A stretch of DNA of 58,524 nucleotides from an uncultured Myxococcaceae bacterium (GTDB lineage: Bacteria > Myxococcota_A > Polyangia > Polyangiales > Ga0077539): positions 1 to 58,524 of the forward strand of contig CAMFHP010000043.1 in the NCBI GenBank assembly GCA_945952225.1. The letters run 5' to 3'. Shown in pieces: positions 8,044-18,639 of this stretch. The position numbers were made by a program, and so were the translations under genes. Each line of letters opens with the position of its first letter. Position 1 is the stretch's first letter. Under the pieces are notes generated by a model, which made no database searches, was not told the DNA's origin, and saw only the letters and a list, made by a program, of their open reading frames with translations.

Positions 8044-9660
8044 TCACTCCGTGGGCACGCGCAGCACGTTCTGCCCGAAGCGAAGCTCGGGGATGCACCG
8101 CGCGGGATAGAACTCGGCATCGGACCCCGCCACGGGCACCGGCGCGCACGTCGCCATGCTCCGCACCGCGAGGTGAAAGGGCACCGTCGCATCGGGCGAC
8201 ACGGCCACCCAGCGCACCGGGTGGCGCAGCGTTCCCCGCGCGGGCGGTCCCATCTCGTAGGGGATCGCCGTGGGGAGCGTGTCCATCCCGTCGGCGTAGA
8301 ACACCTGCCAGTGGTCGAGGGAGGGCTTCACCACCGGGTGCAGCATGTACCAACCGCCCACCACCTCGGGGCACTGCACCGGCACCGCGCGGATGGAGTT
8401 GGTGTTCGCGTTGTCGGTGATGAGGAACACGGTGGTCCCTCGCGCGGGCACACACACGTGCCGCTCGAACGCGTGGTGCAGCCGGTCGGTCTCGACCATG
8501 TGCGCGCGCGCCGGCAGGAACAGCTGCGCGTGCCGCGATCCCACGGTGATGAACTCGGGCGCGAGGAGGAACACCGCGATGCCCACGAGCGCCGCGAGGA
8601 GCGCGCGCCCGCGGTACCGCGCGGCCCCGTCGGCGCGCCACGTGAGCGGCGCCAGACAGAACAGCGCCCCGAGGCCCGAGAGGTAGCCCGACTCCGCGGT
8701 GTACACCGCCGCGTAGAAGAGCACCGGCACCGCGAGGGCCACGCGCCAGGGCGTGCGCAGCAGCCACGGTCCCGGCCGCCACGCGATCGCGGGAATGGCC
8801 GCGAACAGCAGGCTGAACAGCGTCACGCTCGCGTTGAGCACCACGCGCCACGGCGCGCGGACGAGGTTCACGATGCTGTAGTTCGCCACGAAGATGTCGC
8901 CCACGAGGGCCTGCGTGGTGCGGGTGTAGAGATCCCATCCCCCGGAGGCCCACACGAGCGGCGCGTACCACGCGAGGGTGGCGAGCGCGAAGGCGCCGGC
9001 GGCGAGGGCCTGCGTGCGTCGGGGACGGTTCCAGAGGGCCCAGAGCACGAAGGGCAGCGAGACCAGGAGCACCGTGGGACGCAGCGAGGCCGAGAGCGCC
9101 ACGAGCGTCGCGAGGATCACCGCGCGCGCCGTCGAAGGCACCGCCCGCGCCCACGCCGCGCCGCCCACGGAGAGGAACGCCGCGAGCGCCTCGGCCGCGT
9201 GCGCCTGCCCGTCACAGCTCGAATACCAGAGCTGCGCGTGCGTGGCCGCGAGCATGGCCGACGCGATGCCCACGAGGTCGCGCTGCGGTTCGTCGTCGCC
9301 CTGGAGCGCCGACACCGACCGCGAGGCCCACCACGCCGCGGGCACACACGCCACGCCCGCGAGGAGGCTCCCCCACGTCGCGAGGGCCACGGGGTCGAGG
9401 CGCCCGAGGAGCGCGTGGAGGAGCTTCAGGTAGAGCACATACCCGGGGTAGCCCGGCGGGTGCGGCTGGTGGTCGGTGAGGTCGAAGCGAAAGGCCGCGA
9501 GGCCGAAGTTCAGCGTGTCGATGTCGACGGGACCGTCGACGAGCGTCGAGGCGCGCATCGCGAGGGCCACGGTGGTGAGCAGCGCGGCGACGGCGGGCGC
9601 GCGTCCCGGTGGGAGTCGCAGGGGCGCGGGGGGATCGGTAGGCTGCACGGGGGGCTGCAC
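8044..9660 (-). CDS. GT-C-type membrane glycosyltransferase-like protein (HPPGYP type)
   Basis: Encodes 538 residues and is the first gene of the four-gene membrane operon. Residues 20-40 are the first membrane helix, followed by DIDTLNF (Asp46, Asp48) and HPPGYP (67-72), a pattern of GT39/DUF2723-like enzymes. More hydrophobic segments follow, then a soluble C-terminal region from about residue 390. Start: GTG at 9660, with a second in-frame GTG 12 bases later as an alternative. No polyprenol-sugar synthase or flippase gene lies next to it, so the donor is unknown. Confidence 0.75.
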   Translation of the reverse strand: MQPPVQPTDPPAPLRLPPGRAPAVAALLTTVALAMRASTLVDGPVDIDTLNFGLAAFRFDLTDHQPHPPGYPGYVLYLKLLHALLGRLDPVALATWGSLLAGVACVPAAWWASRSVSALQGDDEPQRDLVGIASAMLAATHAQLWYSSCDGQAHAAEALAAFLSVGGAAWARAVPSTARAVILATLVALSASLRPTVLLVSLPFVLWALWNRPRRTQALAAGAFALATLAWYAPLVWASGGWDLYTRTTQALVGDIFVANYSIVNLVRAPWRVVLNASVTLFSLLFAAIPAIAWRPGPWLLRTPWRVALAVPVLFYAAVYTAESGYLSGLGALFCLAPLTWRADGAARYRGRALLAALVGIAVFLLAPEFITVGSRHAQLFLPARAHMVETDRLHHAFERHVCVPARGTTVFLITDNANTNSIRAVPVQCPEVVGGWYMLHPVVKPSLDHWQVFYADGMDTLPTAIPYEMGPPARGTLRHPVRWVAVSPDATVPFHLAVRSMATCAPVPVAGSDAEFYPARCIPELRFGQNVLRVPTE

Positions 9661-9842
9661 GGGGCGTGTTGCTCGCGGTCACACCGCGGCCGCTGCGCGC
9701 GCATCGGGCGGCACATCGGGCGTCGGGGGAGTCGCGAACGTATCACCGGCCCCACGGGCGACGGTGGAGAGATTTGCAGCGTCGTGGGCGCTGCGTGCGA
9801 GGCGCGGCACGACGCGTCGGGCGACGTGTCATGGGAGGAGGG

Positions 9843-10247
9843 CTACAGGGCGACGCGGTTCGAGGGCATGGCCGCGGGCACGAGGCCGGTGGTCACGCGC
9901 GGGCGGGCGAGGATGGCGAGCAGTCGCTCGGGGTCGAAGGGCTTGCAGAGAAAGCGCAGCCCCACCACGTCGACGCGGTCGAGCTGCGCGCGGCACATGG
10001 GGAACGCGCTCGTGAGCACGATGGGCAGGTCGGGGAAGCGCTCGGCGATGCGACGCGCGAGGGAGAGCCCGTCGATGCCCGGCATCATCAGGTCGGTGAG
10101 CACCACGTCGTGGGGGGTGGCGGCGAGCGCGTCGAGCGCGCCTTCGCCATGGGGGAGCGCGGTGACCTCGAAGCCCGCGCGTTCGAGCACGCGGGTGAGG
10201 GTGAAGCGCTCGTTGTCTTCGTCTTCGACCAGGAGAACGCGGGTCAT
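9843..10247 (-). CDS. Single-domain response regulator (CheY-like receiver)
   Basis: Encodes a 134-residue stand-alone receiver domain. The acidic pocket is in VEDED near residues 8-11, the phosphoacceptor is Asp52 in VLTDLMMPG, the switch Thr/Ser lies in VLTSAF (about 78-82) and the conserved Lys is Lys102 in LCKPF. There is no output domain, so it probably relays phosphate or binds a partner. The ATG at 10247 was chosen over the adjacent ATG at 10250 because it leaves a better 5-base spacing to GGAGG. No kinase is adjacent; the nearest histidine kinase in the window is at 13001-14458. Confidence 0.9.
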   Translation of the reverse strand: MTRVLLVEDEDNERFTLTRVLERAGFEVTALPHGEGALDALAATPHDVVLTDLMMPGIDGLSLARRIAERFPDLPIVLTSAFPMCRAQLDRVDVVGLRFLCKPFDPERLLAILARPRVTTGLVPAAMPSNRVAL

Positions 10248-10346
10248 CATGACCTCCGTCGTCGCAAGGCAGATCCGGGTGACGGGCGCGGAGTCTGCCA
10301 CGGTTCCGCGGTGCGGGTGTCACCCACGTGGTGCAAGAAAGTTTGA

Positions 10347-11057
10347 TTACGGAGACGGGTTCCCGAACTCGCGCCACTCGCCGTGGATGCGACGTTGATG
10401 GGGCCAGTACGCGGCCTTGTAGTTGAGGTGCGCGCAGTCTTCGACGAAGAGCCCGAGGTAGTACCACTCGACGCCGAGCTCACGGCACAGCGCGATCTCC
10501 GCGAGCACGGAGTACACCCCGAGGGAGCGCCAGGCCTCGTCGGGGTCGAAGTAATGATAGACGCTCGACACGCCCTCACGCCCCACGTCGAGAATGCTCA
10601 CGGCCATGAGCTGCCCCGCGACGCGGTACTGCACCTCCCACGTGTCGACGCAGGTCTCGACGAGAAAGAAGCGGTAGTCGCGCTCGGTGGCGGGCTCGGT
10701 GCGCAGCGAGAGTCCGCGCTCGCGCGAGTGGCGGTTGTACAGCTCCAGGTGCCGCGCGGTGACCGTGGGCCGCGTGCGAACCACCTCGACGGCGCCCTCG
10801 TTGCGACGGATCACCCGACGCTGCGAGCGCGTGGGTTCGAAGCGCGCCACGGGCACGCGGATGGCCTCACACGCGTTGCAGGCATCGCACGCGGGCTTGT
10901 AGAGCAGCGGTCCCGTGCGGCGGTCGCCCTCGGCGAGCTGGCGGTCGAACTGCTCGGGCGTGAGCCGCGCCAGGGGCATGCGCAGCGGGAGGCGCATGGT
11001 CTGCCCCGGGAGGTACGGGCACGACTCGGTCTCGTTCGCGACGACCAGGAAGCGCAC
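10347..11057 (-). CDS. bpt: Aspartate/glutamate leucyltransferase (Bpt; bacterial ATE-type)
   Basis: Encodes 236 residues, the normal length for Bpt. These enzymes move Leu from Leu-tRNA onto N-terminal Asp or Glu, creating an N-degron read by ClpS-ClpA. The N-terminal part has SCPYLPG (Cys13) and a cluster CDACNAC (Cys57, Cys60, Cys63). The GNAT-like second half has the SSVYHYFDPDE and YYLGLFVEDCAHLNYK segments typical of the family. Start: the GTG at 11057 gives the standard N-terminus, though no strong Shine-Dalgarno is visible. It is isolated between a response regulator and a divergent rhodanese gene; no clpS is nearby. Confidence 0.9.
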   Translation of the reverse strand: MRFLVVANETESCPYLPGQTMRLPLRMPLARLTPEQFDRQLAEGDRRTGPLLYKPACDACNACEAIRVPVARFEPTRSQRRVIRRNEGAVEVVRTRPTVTARHLELYNRHSRERGLSLRTEPATERDYRFFLVETCVDTWEVQYRVAGQLMAVSILDVGREGVSSVYHYFDPDEAWRSLGVYSVLAEIALCRELGVEWYYLGLFVEDCAHLNYKAAYWPHQRRIHGEWREFGNPSP

Positions 11058-11255
11058 GTGGGGGTCTCGCCGAAGGGCTCCGCGGAGGGGAGGACAGAGG
11101 GTGTGAAACGCGCGTACGCGACGGGGTTTCGCGCGCCGCGCGGCCTCGTCGGGGGTGCGACGCGGGGCGAGTGTTGCGCCGCGCGACGGGCGACTGTCAA
11201 GGCTCGCGCGGGAGCCTTGCGCACGGGCCCCGGGCGCGCGATGTAGCGCAGCACC

Positions 11256-11612
11256 ATGAGCCGATCGGAACTGTTTCAGCAGGGCACGCAGCACCCCGCG
11301 GGGTACCGCGAGATCACCGTCCAGCAGCTCGCCGCGGCCGCGTCGAAGCCGCGCCTCATCGACGTGCGCGAGCCCCACGAGTACACGGGCGACCTCGGTC
11401 ACATCGCGGGCGCCGAGCTCGTTCCCCTCGCGACGGTGGGCGCCGCCGCGGCCGCGTGGGATCGCGACGCCGACGTGGTGCTCATCTGCCGCTCGGGCAA
11501 CCGCTCGGGCCGCGCCGCCGCCGCGCTGGTCTCCATGGGCTTCAAGGGCCTCATCAACCTCTCGGGCGGCATGCTCGCGTGGGGCGCCGCGGGCCTTCCC
11601 GTCACGCGCTGA
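11256..11612 (+). CDS. Single-domain rhodanese-like sulfurtransferase
   Basis: Encodes 118 residues forming one rhodanese fold. The N-terminal part has LIDVREPHEY, and the active loop is CRSGNRSG with catalytic Cys78, as in GlpE/PspE-type small rhodaneses. The final GGMLAWGAAGLP segment is the family's usual end. No signal peptide is present, so it should be cytoplasmic, moving sulfane sulfur between thiol acceptors. It stands alone, divergent from the Bpt gene and convergent with the PFK operon 12 bp away. Confidence 0.92.
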   Translation: MSRSELFQQGTQHPAGYREITVQQLAAAASKPRLIDVREPHEYTGDLGHIAGAELVPLATVGAAAAAWDRDADVVLICRSGNRSGRAAAALVSMGFKGLINLSGGMLAWGAAGLPVTR

Positions 11613-11624
11613 CCGTCACCGTTC

Positions 11625-12965
11625 TCACACCGCGGGCACCTGCACCGAGGCCGTGTTGTAGAGCCTCGGCTGCCCCGTGGACTCCACCACCGAGAGCCAC
11701 AGCGCGCCGTCGGGGTCGATGCGCTTGCGCTGCTTCGTGACCAGCGCGAGGGGCACGTGCGTGAAGCGCCGGTGCCACCGCCCCACGAGCACGTTGGTGC
11801 GACCGGCCATGCCCGCGTGCACGGCGTTGCGCGCGAGCTCGTTGCAGAAGATCGCATCGGACGCGTTCGCGGGCCCCGAGCGGATCATGTAGCTCGGGTC
11901 GATGTACTTCACCGTCGAGGGCACGCCGCGGTGCTTGAGGTGCTGCGAGATGGCGTCGCGGAGAATGGGTCCCACGTCGCTCGCGCCGTTGGCGTAGCGC
12001 GCGTTGCCCGACGCGTCGTGGCTCACGTCGGCGGTGAAGCGCGCGGCGCATCCCTCGGCCACGGCGATCACCGCGTGGCCCCGCGCGACGAGCCTGCGTT
12101 CGAGCTGCGAGAGCAGCCCCCGCGGCCCGTCGAGGTCGAAGGGAACCTCGGGCACGAGGCAGAAGTTCACGTCTTCGCTCGCCACGGTGGCGGCGGCGGT
12201 GATGAAGCCCGCGTCGCGTCCCATGAGCTTCACGATGCCCACGCCGTTGCGCGCGCCGCGGGCCTCGGAGTGCGCACCGTCGATGGCCTGCCGCGCGATC
12301 TCGACGGCGGTGTCGAAGCCGAAGGTCTTGTCGACCCAGGCCACGTCGTTGTCGACGGTCTTGGGCACGCCCACCACGGCGATGGCGAGACCTCGACGCA
12401 GCACCTCGTCGCCGATGGCCTTCGCGCCGCGGAGCGTTCCGTCGCCGCCGATGCAGAACAGCAGGCTCACGCGGTCGCGCACGAGCGTGTCGACCATCAC
12501 CGACACGTCTTGCAGCCCGCGCGAGAGCCCGAGCACCGAGCCGCCGTGCTTGTGAATGTCTTCGACCGCGGGCGGATCGAGGCGCAGGGGCTCCGCGCCG
12601 ACGGAGGGGTTGAGCCCTTCGAAGCCGTAGCGGTACCCGATCACGTCGCGCACGCCGTACTTGTGGTGCAGTTCGAGCACCATGGAGCGCACGACGTTGT
12701 TGAGCCCGGGGCACAGCCCGCCGCACGTCACGATCGCCGCGCGCACGGCGGAGGGGTCGAAGAAGATCTCGCGCCGCGCGCCCGCGCGTTCGAAGCCGAG
12801 CGAGGCGACCTGCTCGCCGTCGGCGAACTCCACGTCGAGGAGCACGCGGCCCTGGTCGTCGGTGTAGTCGGGCACGTAATCGCCCGCGACGTTCGAGAGG
12901 TTGAGCGGCGATCGCACGCGGCACGCACCGAGCCGCGTCACCAGGAGTTCATCGGGGGACACCAT
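11625..12965 (-). CDS. 6-phosphofructokinase (long TP0108-type, probably ATP-dependent)
   Basis: Encodes 446 residues, longer than E. coli PfkA, as in the spirochaete TP0108-like clade of phosphofructokinases. Residues 82-89 are GGLCPGLN, 173-177 GGDGT and 201-207 PKTVDND with the catalytic aspartates; GRDAGFITAAA follows further on. Gly rather than Asp after GGD favours ATP over pyrophosphate as donor by analogy with characterised enzymes, while the Lys in PKTVDND is shared with PPi-type enzymes. It phosphorylates fructose 6-phosphate in glycolysis. It is the last gene of the five-gene minus-strand operon, 35 bp after the histidine kinase. Confidence 0.92.
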   Translation of the reverse strand: MVSPDELLVTRLGACRVRSPLNLSNVAGDYVPDYTDDQGRVLLDVEFADGEQVASLGFERAGARREIFFDPSAVRAAIVTCGGLCPGLNNVVRSMVLELHHKYGVRDVIGYRYGFEGLNPSVGAEPLRLDPPAVEDIHKHGGSVLGLSRGLQDVSVMVDTLVRDRVSLLFCIGGDGTLRGAKAIGDEVLRRGLAIAVVGVPKTVDNDVAWVDKTFGFDTAVEIARQAIDGAHSEARGARNGVGIVKLMGRDAGFITAAATVASEDVNFCLVPEVPFDLDGPRGLLSQLERRLVARGHAVIAVAEGCAARFTADVSHDASGNARYANGASDVGPILRDAISQHLKHRGVPSTVKYIDPSYMIRSGPANASDAIFCNELARNAVHAGMAGRTNVLVGRWHRRFTHVPLALVTKQRKRIDPDGALWLSVVESTGQPRLYNTASVQVPAV

Positions 12966-13000
12966 CGTGCGCGAGCATAGGCACAAGCCGCACCGCGGGG

Positions 13001-14458
13001 TCAGCCGTTGCGGGTGAAGGTCACGAACGAGCGCCGCGCGCGCCGCGCAGGGTCTCGCAGCGGGAGCGTCACCACGAAGCGCGCGCCCCCGCCGGGACGC
13101 TCTTCGAGCCCCACGTCGCCCGCGTGGTCGAGGGCGATCTTGCGCACGATCGCGAGGCCGAGCCCCGTGCCCTCGCGCTTCGTCGTGAAGTACGGGTCGA
13201 AGACCTTCGCGCGCTGCGCCGCGGGGATTCCCGGTCCGTCGTCTTCGACGGTGAGCCAGGCCTGGTCGACCTCTTCGGGGGCGGCCCCCTCGTGCGGCAC
13301 GATGGTCACCCGTCGACGCTGCGCCCGCACCCACACGTTGCCCCCGCGGCCCGCGAGCGCCTGCGTCGCGTTGCGCACGAGGTTCTCGAGCGCGCGCTTC
13401 AGCATGATGCGGTCGAGGAGCACGGGGATCGCCCCCTCGTCGCAGTCGTAGTGCACCGACACCGCGCGGGCCTCGTCGCCCGCGGCCTCGTCGAGAAAGG
13501 CCTGCGAGGTGGCGGTGTCGCGCACGAACTCGCCGAGGTCTGCCGCGGTGGGCTTCACGTCGGGCAGCCGCGCGAACTCGGAGAAGGCCGTCACGAGACG
13601 TCGGAGCGTCGCGACCTCCTCTTCGACGACCTCGCGCGCGGTGTCGAGCGCGCGTTGAAAGCGCGCGTCGTCGCCCTGGTAGCGCCGCGCCACCTCCTGC
13701 ACGGCGAGCTGAATGGGCGTGAGCGGGTTCTTGATCTCGTGGGCGAGCTTGCGGGCGACGTCCTGCCAGCCCGCGAGGCGTTGGAGGTACTCCACCCGTT
13801 CCGCGGAGAGGGCCATCTCGTCGGCCATGTCGTGGAGGGCCGTCGCGAGCGGATCGAACGCATCGCCACGCAGCGGAACCCGCACGCCCCGCTCGCCCGC
13901 ACCGAGCTTCGCCGCCGCCGCACAGAGCGCTTCGACGCGCGCAGCCTCCGCGTCGCGCGCGCGCCGCGCCCATTCCCAGACCGCCGCGCCGCCGAGCAGC
14001 GAGAGGATCATCCCCGCCCACCACGCGCTCGCGCGCGCCGGTGCGGGCGTCACGGCGAGCGCCGCGCGGGCCTCGCAGAGGTCATCGAGGGCGAGCACCA
14101 CGCGCCCTCCCTCGTCGCTCGCCGCGTCGACCACACGCACCGCACATCGCGGCGCCTCGCGGGCGGGCTCGACGCTCGCGCGCACCGAGCCCCGCGCGTC
14201 GACGAGCTGCGCGCTCCGAAGGTCGGGCGGCGCGTGGGCGAGGTCGCGGGCGAAGGTCTCGGCGCGGGCGCTGCGGGCAAGCTCGCGGGCCATCGCGCGG
14301 TGCTGCGCCTCGCGGGCGGAGAGCGTCGCGCGGAGGGCCTCGCGCGCGGGGTCTTCGTGCGCGCGGGGCGCCGCGACGTGACAGACCGCGGTGACGGCGA
14401 GACCGAGGGCCACCGCGCACGCGCCGAGGCGTGCGGGCGCCGAGACGGCGAGGGTCAT
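13001..14458 (-). CDS. Membrane-bound sensor histidine kinase (NtrY/NtrB-like core)
   Basis: Encodes 485 residues. Two membrane helices (about 10-30 and 143-163) flank a periplasmic sensor region of about 110 residues. A HAMP-like linker follows, then a HisKA domain with His240 in KLAHEIKNPLTPI and an ATPase domain with the N box LVRNATQAL, G1 DDGPGIP, F box FDPYFTTK and G2 GTGLGLAI. The H-box sequence is of NtrY/NtrB type. Its ATG overlaps the stop of the upstream lipoprotein gene (ATGA), so translation is coupled and the lipoprotein could be a sensing partner. No response regulator is adjacent. Confidence 0.92.
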   Translation of the reverse strand: MTLAVSAPARLGACAVALGLAVTAVCHVAAPRAHEDPAREALRATLSAREAQHRAMARELARSARAETFARDLAHAPPDLRSAQLVDARGSVRASVEPAREAPRCAVRVVDAASDEGGRVVLALDDLCEARAALAVTPAPARASAWWAGMILSLLGGAAVWEWARRARDAEAARVEALCAAAAKLGAGERGVRVPLRGDAFDPLATALHDMADEMALSAERVEYLQRLAGWQDVARKLAHEIKNPLTPIQLAVQEVARRYQGDDARFQRALDTAREVVEEEVATLRRLVTAFSEFARLPDVKPTAADLGEFVRDTATSQAFLDEAAGDEARAVSVHYDCDEGAIPVLLDRIMLKRALENLVRNATQALAGRGGNVWVRAQRRRVTIVPHEGAAPEEVDQAWLTVEDDGPGIPAAQRAKVFDPYFTTKREGTGLGLAIVRKIALDHAGDVGLEERPGGGARFVVTLPLRDPARRARRSFVTFTRNG

Positions 14459-15762
14459 GAGGCCGCCGAGTCGTCGGACGCGGCGCCGTCCGTGGACGCA
14501 TCCATGCCCTGCGCGGCGTCGGGCGCAGCGTCGCGCACGGTGGCGTCCCACGCGCCCGCATCGTCGACGGACGCATCGTCGGCGGAGGCGTCGGCGCCGT
14601 GGGCATCGGCGCCCGCGTCGCTCCACGAGGCGTCGGTGGCGGCGTCGCTCTCGGCATCGACGGACGCGTCGTTGTCGGCATCGACGGACGCGTCGGTCGA
14701 CGCGGGCGCCATGGCGGGCACGCGGTCGCACGCGGCGAGGGCCCCGTTGGTCACGGCGTCGTAGCAGAGCACGAAGCCCGGATCGCGGTCGCGCGGCCCC
14801 TCGAAGAACACGCTCACGAGGCGCGTGCTCTCCAGCAGCGAGCTCTTGAGCCGCGTGGGCACGCTGCGGGCGATGAGCGTTCCGCCGGGGGTGCGCGCGG
14901 CGAGCTGCACCTCGTAGACGCTGTACATCTCCTGGTAGAACGCGCCCCACATGGGGTTGCAGGTGTAGTCCGACGCGGCGCCGTAGCTCACGTTCGACGC
15001 GAAGACCTGGTACGAGAGCAGCTCCGAGGAGAAGAGGTTGAGGTCGGCCACGGGCTCGATCGCGACGCTCACGCGCGACGCCGCGGCGCCCGACGAGACA
15101 TGCACCGCGCGCACGTCGACCTCGCGCGGCGCACAGTCGGTGCAGACCTGATCGACCATCACGTTGAGCACGCCCACGGGGGTGCCGTTGGAGCCGTACT
15201 CCGTGGTGAGCACGAGCAGTCGCGACACGCCGGGATCGAGCTGCGCGGAGCGACGGGTGATGGCCGTGGTGGCCGCGTTGGCGCACCCATCGCCCGCGGC
15301 GACGACGGCGAACTCCCAGGCCTCGTTGGGCACCGCGAGGGGCACGCTGAAGCGCTGCGCGAGGGTCATCTGCCCGTAGTCGACGCCGGCCTCGGGCCAC
15401 GTGGGCGACGCGGCCGACGTGAAGGCCGTGTCGACGGAGCGGCGGCGCATGCAGAGCTCGACGGGGCCGAAGTCCGAGGCCATGTGCGCGAAGCGAAAGC
15501 TCCCCATCGCGGAGTACTCGGGCACGCACGCGGCCTTCGCGTCGCTCACGTCGACAGGCGCATCGAGGGACGCATCGGCCGCGGGCGCATCGAAGCCCGC
15601 CTCGGCGGCATCGACCGCATCGGCCGAAGCGTCGGTGATGGGGGTCACGTCGTCGGGCCGCGGGCGGTCACTCGTGAGGCGGAACTGTTCGAAGTCGAGG
15701 GCGCATCCCTGCGCGAGCGCGGCGCATGCGGCGAGCACGAGCGCGGCGCGCGGGGCGGCCAT
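14455..15762 (-). CDS. DUF4397-containing lipoprotein with Asp/Ala/Ser-rich tail
   Basis: Encodes 435 residues. A lipoprotein-type signal (LAACAALAQGC) ends at Cys20. An Asp/Ala-rich linker leads into a domain starting SFRFAHMASDFGPVELCM, which is the typical opening of DUF4397 beta-sandwich repeats, with paired cysteines (QVCTDC). The last 80 residues are low-complexity, dominated by DASVDA-like repeats, and likely an extended spacer. The start ATG at 15762 shares one base with the upstream stop and is preceded by GGAGGG. It lies between a TPR/PEGA gene and a histidine kinase with overlapping ends on both sides. It is probably on the cell surface; its function is unknown. Confidence 0.8.
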   Translation of the reverse strand: MAAPRAALVLAACAALAQGCALDFEQFRLTSDRPRPDDVTPITDASADAVDAAEAGFDAPAADASLDAPVDVSDAKAACVPEYSAMGSFRFAHMASDFGPVELCMRRRSVDTAFTSAASPTWPEAGVDYGQMTLAQRFSVPLAVPNEAWEFAVVAAGDGCANAATTAITRRSAQLDPGVSRLLVLTTEYGSNGTPVGVLNVMVDQVCTDCAPREVDVRAVHVSSGAAASRVSVAIEPVADLNLFSSELLSYQVFASNVSYGAASDYTCNPMWGAFYQEMYSVYEVQLAARTPGGTLIARSVPTRLKSSLLESTRLVSVFFEGPRDRDPGFVLCYDAVTNGALAACDRVPAMAPASTDASVDADNDASVDAESDAATDASWSDAGADAHGADASADDASVDDAGAWDATVRDAAPDAAQGMDASTDGAASDDSAAS

Positions 15763-16766
15763 CAGAAGCTCCCTCCGAGGCCCACGGAGGTCGGCGTCGC
15801 GACGACCGTGAGGGCGCGCGTGCGGGTGCGCGCACCGGAGATCGCCATGGCCGTGCCCGTCACCGCCGCGGTCACGCCCACGCCCAGAAACACGTACGAG
15901 AGGAGCTGGTTGCGCTCGCCCGCGGCGATGAGCTCGGTGTCGGTCTGGTTCTGCGCGCGCAGCGTGACGAGCGTGTCGAACTGGTCTTCGGCCACGAGGC
16001 GCAACACGAGCGAGGCCACGAGCGCCGCGCCGCCCACCGTCGCCGTCGCGATGCCCGCGTCGCGCAGCGCGGGCGACGACACGGTGGTCACCGTGAGGGG
16101 CGGGTTCGTCGACGACGCGCCGCCCGCAGGATCGCGCGATGCCGCGGGCGCCACATCGAGGATCACCTCCGTGCGCTCGCGCTGCCCCGCGTGGAGCGTG
16201 AGCTCGCGGTGCACGGCGAGGTGACCCGGCGCCGCCACATCGACGTCGACGTCGCCGGGGTCGAGCGGGAGTTCGACGTCGAGCCCCGCGCGCTGCACGT
16301 CGTGTCCGTTGACGCGCACCGTGAGCCCCGCGGGCGCATCGGGGATCTCGACACGCAGCCATGCGAGCCCCTCGACGAGCGCGTCGGCTTCGGCCCTCGC
16401 GGCGTCGCGCGTGGGCTCGTAGCGCGGCTCGGCGACGGCCCGCGCGGCGGCGTCGCGGGCGGCGCGGTCGAGCATCGCGTAGGCCTCGGCGTTGCGACCG
16501 AGCGAGCGCAGCGCGCGGCCGAGGTACATCCGCGTGTTGGGGCTGTCGACCGTGTCGAGCGACGACTGGAACGTCTGCCGCGCGGCTTCGAACTCGCCCG
16601 CAAAGAAGTGCGCGCGGCCCTGCTGGTAGAGCGTCTGCGCGCGCGTCTCGAGTGTGAGGGCCTGCGAGGTCGTCGGCTGCGCGTACGCAGCGCGTGACGA
16701 GCCGCACATCGCGCACACGAGCGCGATCGTCGCGAACCAGGCCTCGAACTTCGCGGGGGGACGCAC
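15762..16766 (-). CDS. Secreted TPR and PEGA-like domain membrane protein
   Basis: Encodes 334 residues from the GTG at 16766. Residues 1-30 form a signal peptide ending AYAQ. Residues about 38-110 form TPR-like helices (LYQQGRAHFFAGEFEAARQT). Residues about 135-195 read as a PEGA-like beta domain (GLTVRVNGHDVQ and an AAPGHLAV turn). Two hydrophobic helices (about 235-260 and 290-310) end the protein. Such proteins accompany Hanks-type kinases in Myxococcota and probably act at the cell envelope. It follows the kinase gene by 47 bp and is coupled to the lipoprotein downstream. Confidence 0.78.
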   Translation of the reverse strand: MRPPAKFEAWFATIALVCAMCGSSRAAYAQPTTSQALTLETRAQTLYQQGRAHFFAGEFEAARQTFQSSLDTVDSPNTRMYLGRALRSLGRNAEAYAMLDRAARDAAARAVAEPRYEPTRDAARAEADALVEGLAWLRVEIPDAPAGLTVRVNGHDVQRAGLDVELPLDPGDVDVDVAAPGHLAVHRELTLHAGQRERTEVILDVAPAASRDPAGGASSTNPPLTVTTVSSPALRDAGIATATVGGAALVASLVLRLVAEDQFDTLVTLRAQNQTDTELIAAGERNQLLSYVFLGVGVTAAVTGTAMAISGARTRTRALTVVATPTSVGLGGSF

Positions 16767-16813
16767 GGGTTGTACCGGGCGCGGGCATCGACCCGCACCA
16801 CGGAGCGATCCTG

Positions 16814-18466
<1,653 letters not shown>

Positions 18467-18639
18467 GGATGCCCGGAATCTATCGGCGCACCCCCGCGCA
18501 GGCAATCGCTTCCGGTCCCCGAACGCGCGCGTAACACTGGAGCCCATCGCCCGGTTGCCGCTACCGTCGCGCGCCCGCGCGCCGCGAAGAGAGTCCGTGG
18601 CGCCTCTTCGCACACCGCACCGACCGTTCGTCACCCCCT

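Noticed and set aside
5953-10398. A 1481-codon open frame on the + strand
   Set aside because: It is antisense to the glycosyltransferase operon and the response regulator, with low-complexity composition and no RBS.
14458-14700. Open frames over the Asp/Ala-rich coding repeats as separate small genes
   Set aside because: They are frame shadows of the DUF4397 lipoprotein tail, whose own frame gives a coherent low-complexity sequence.
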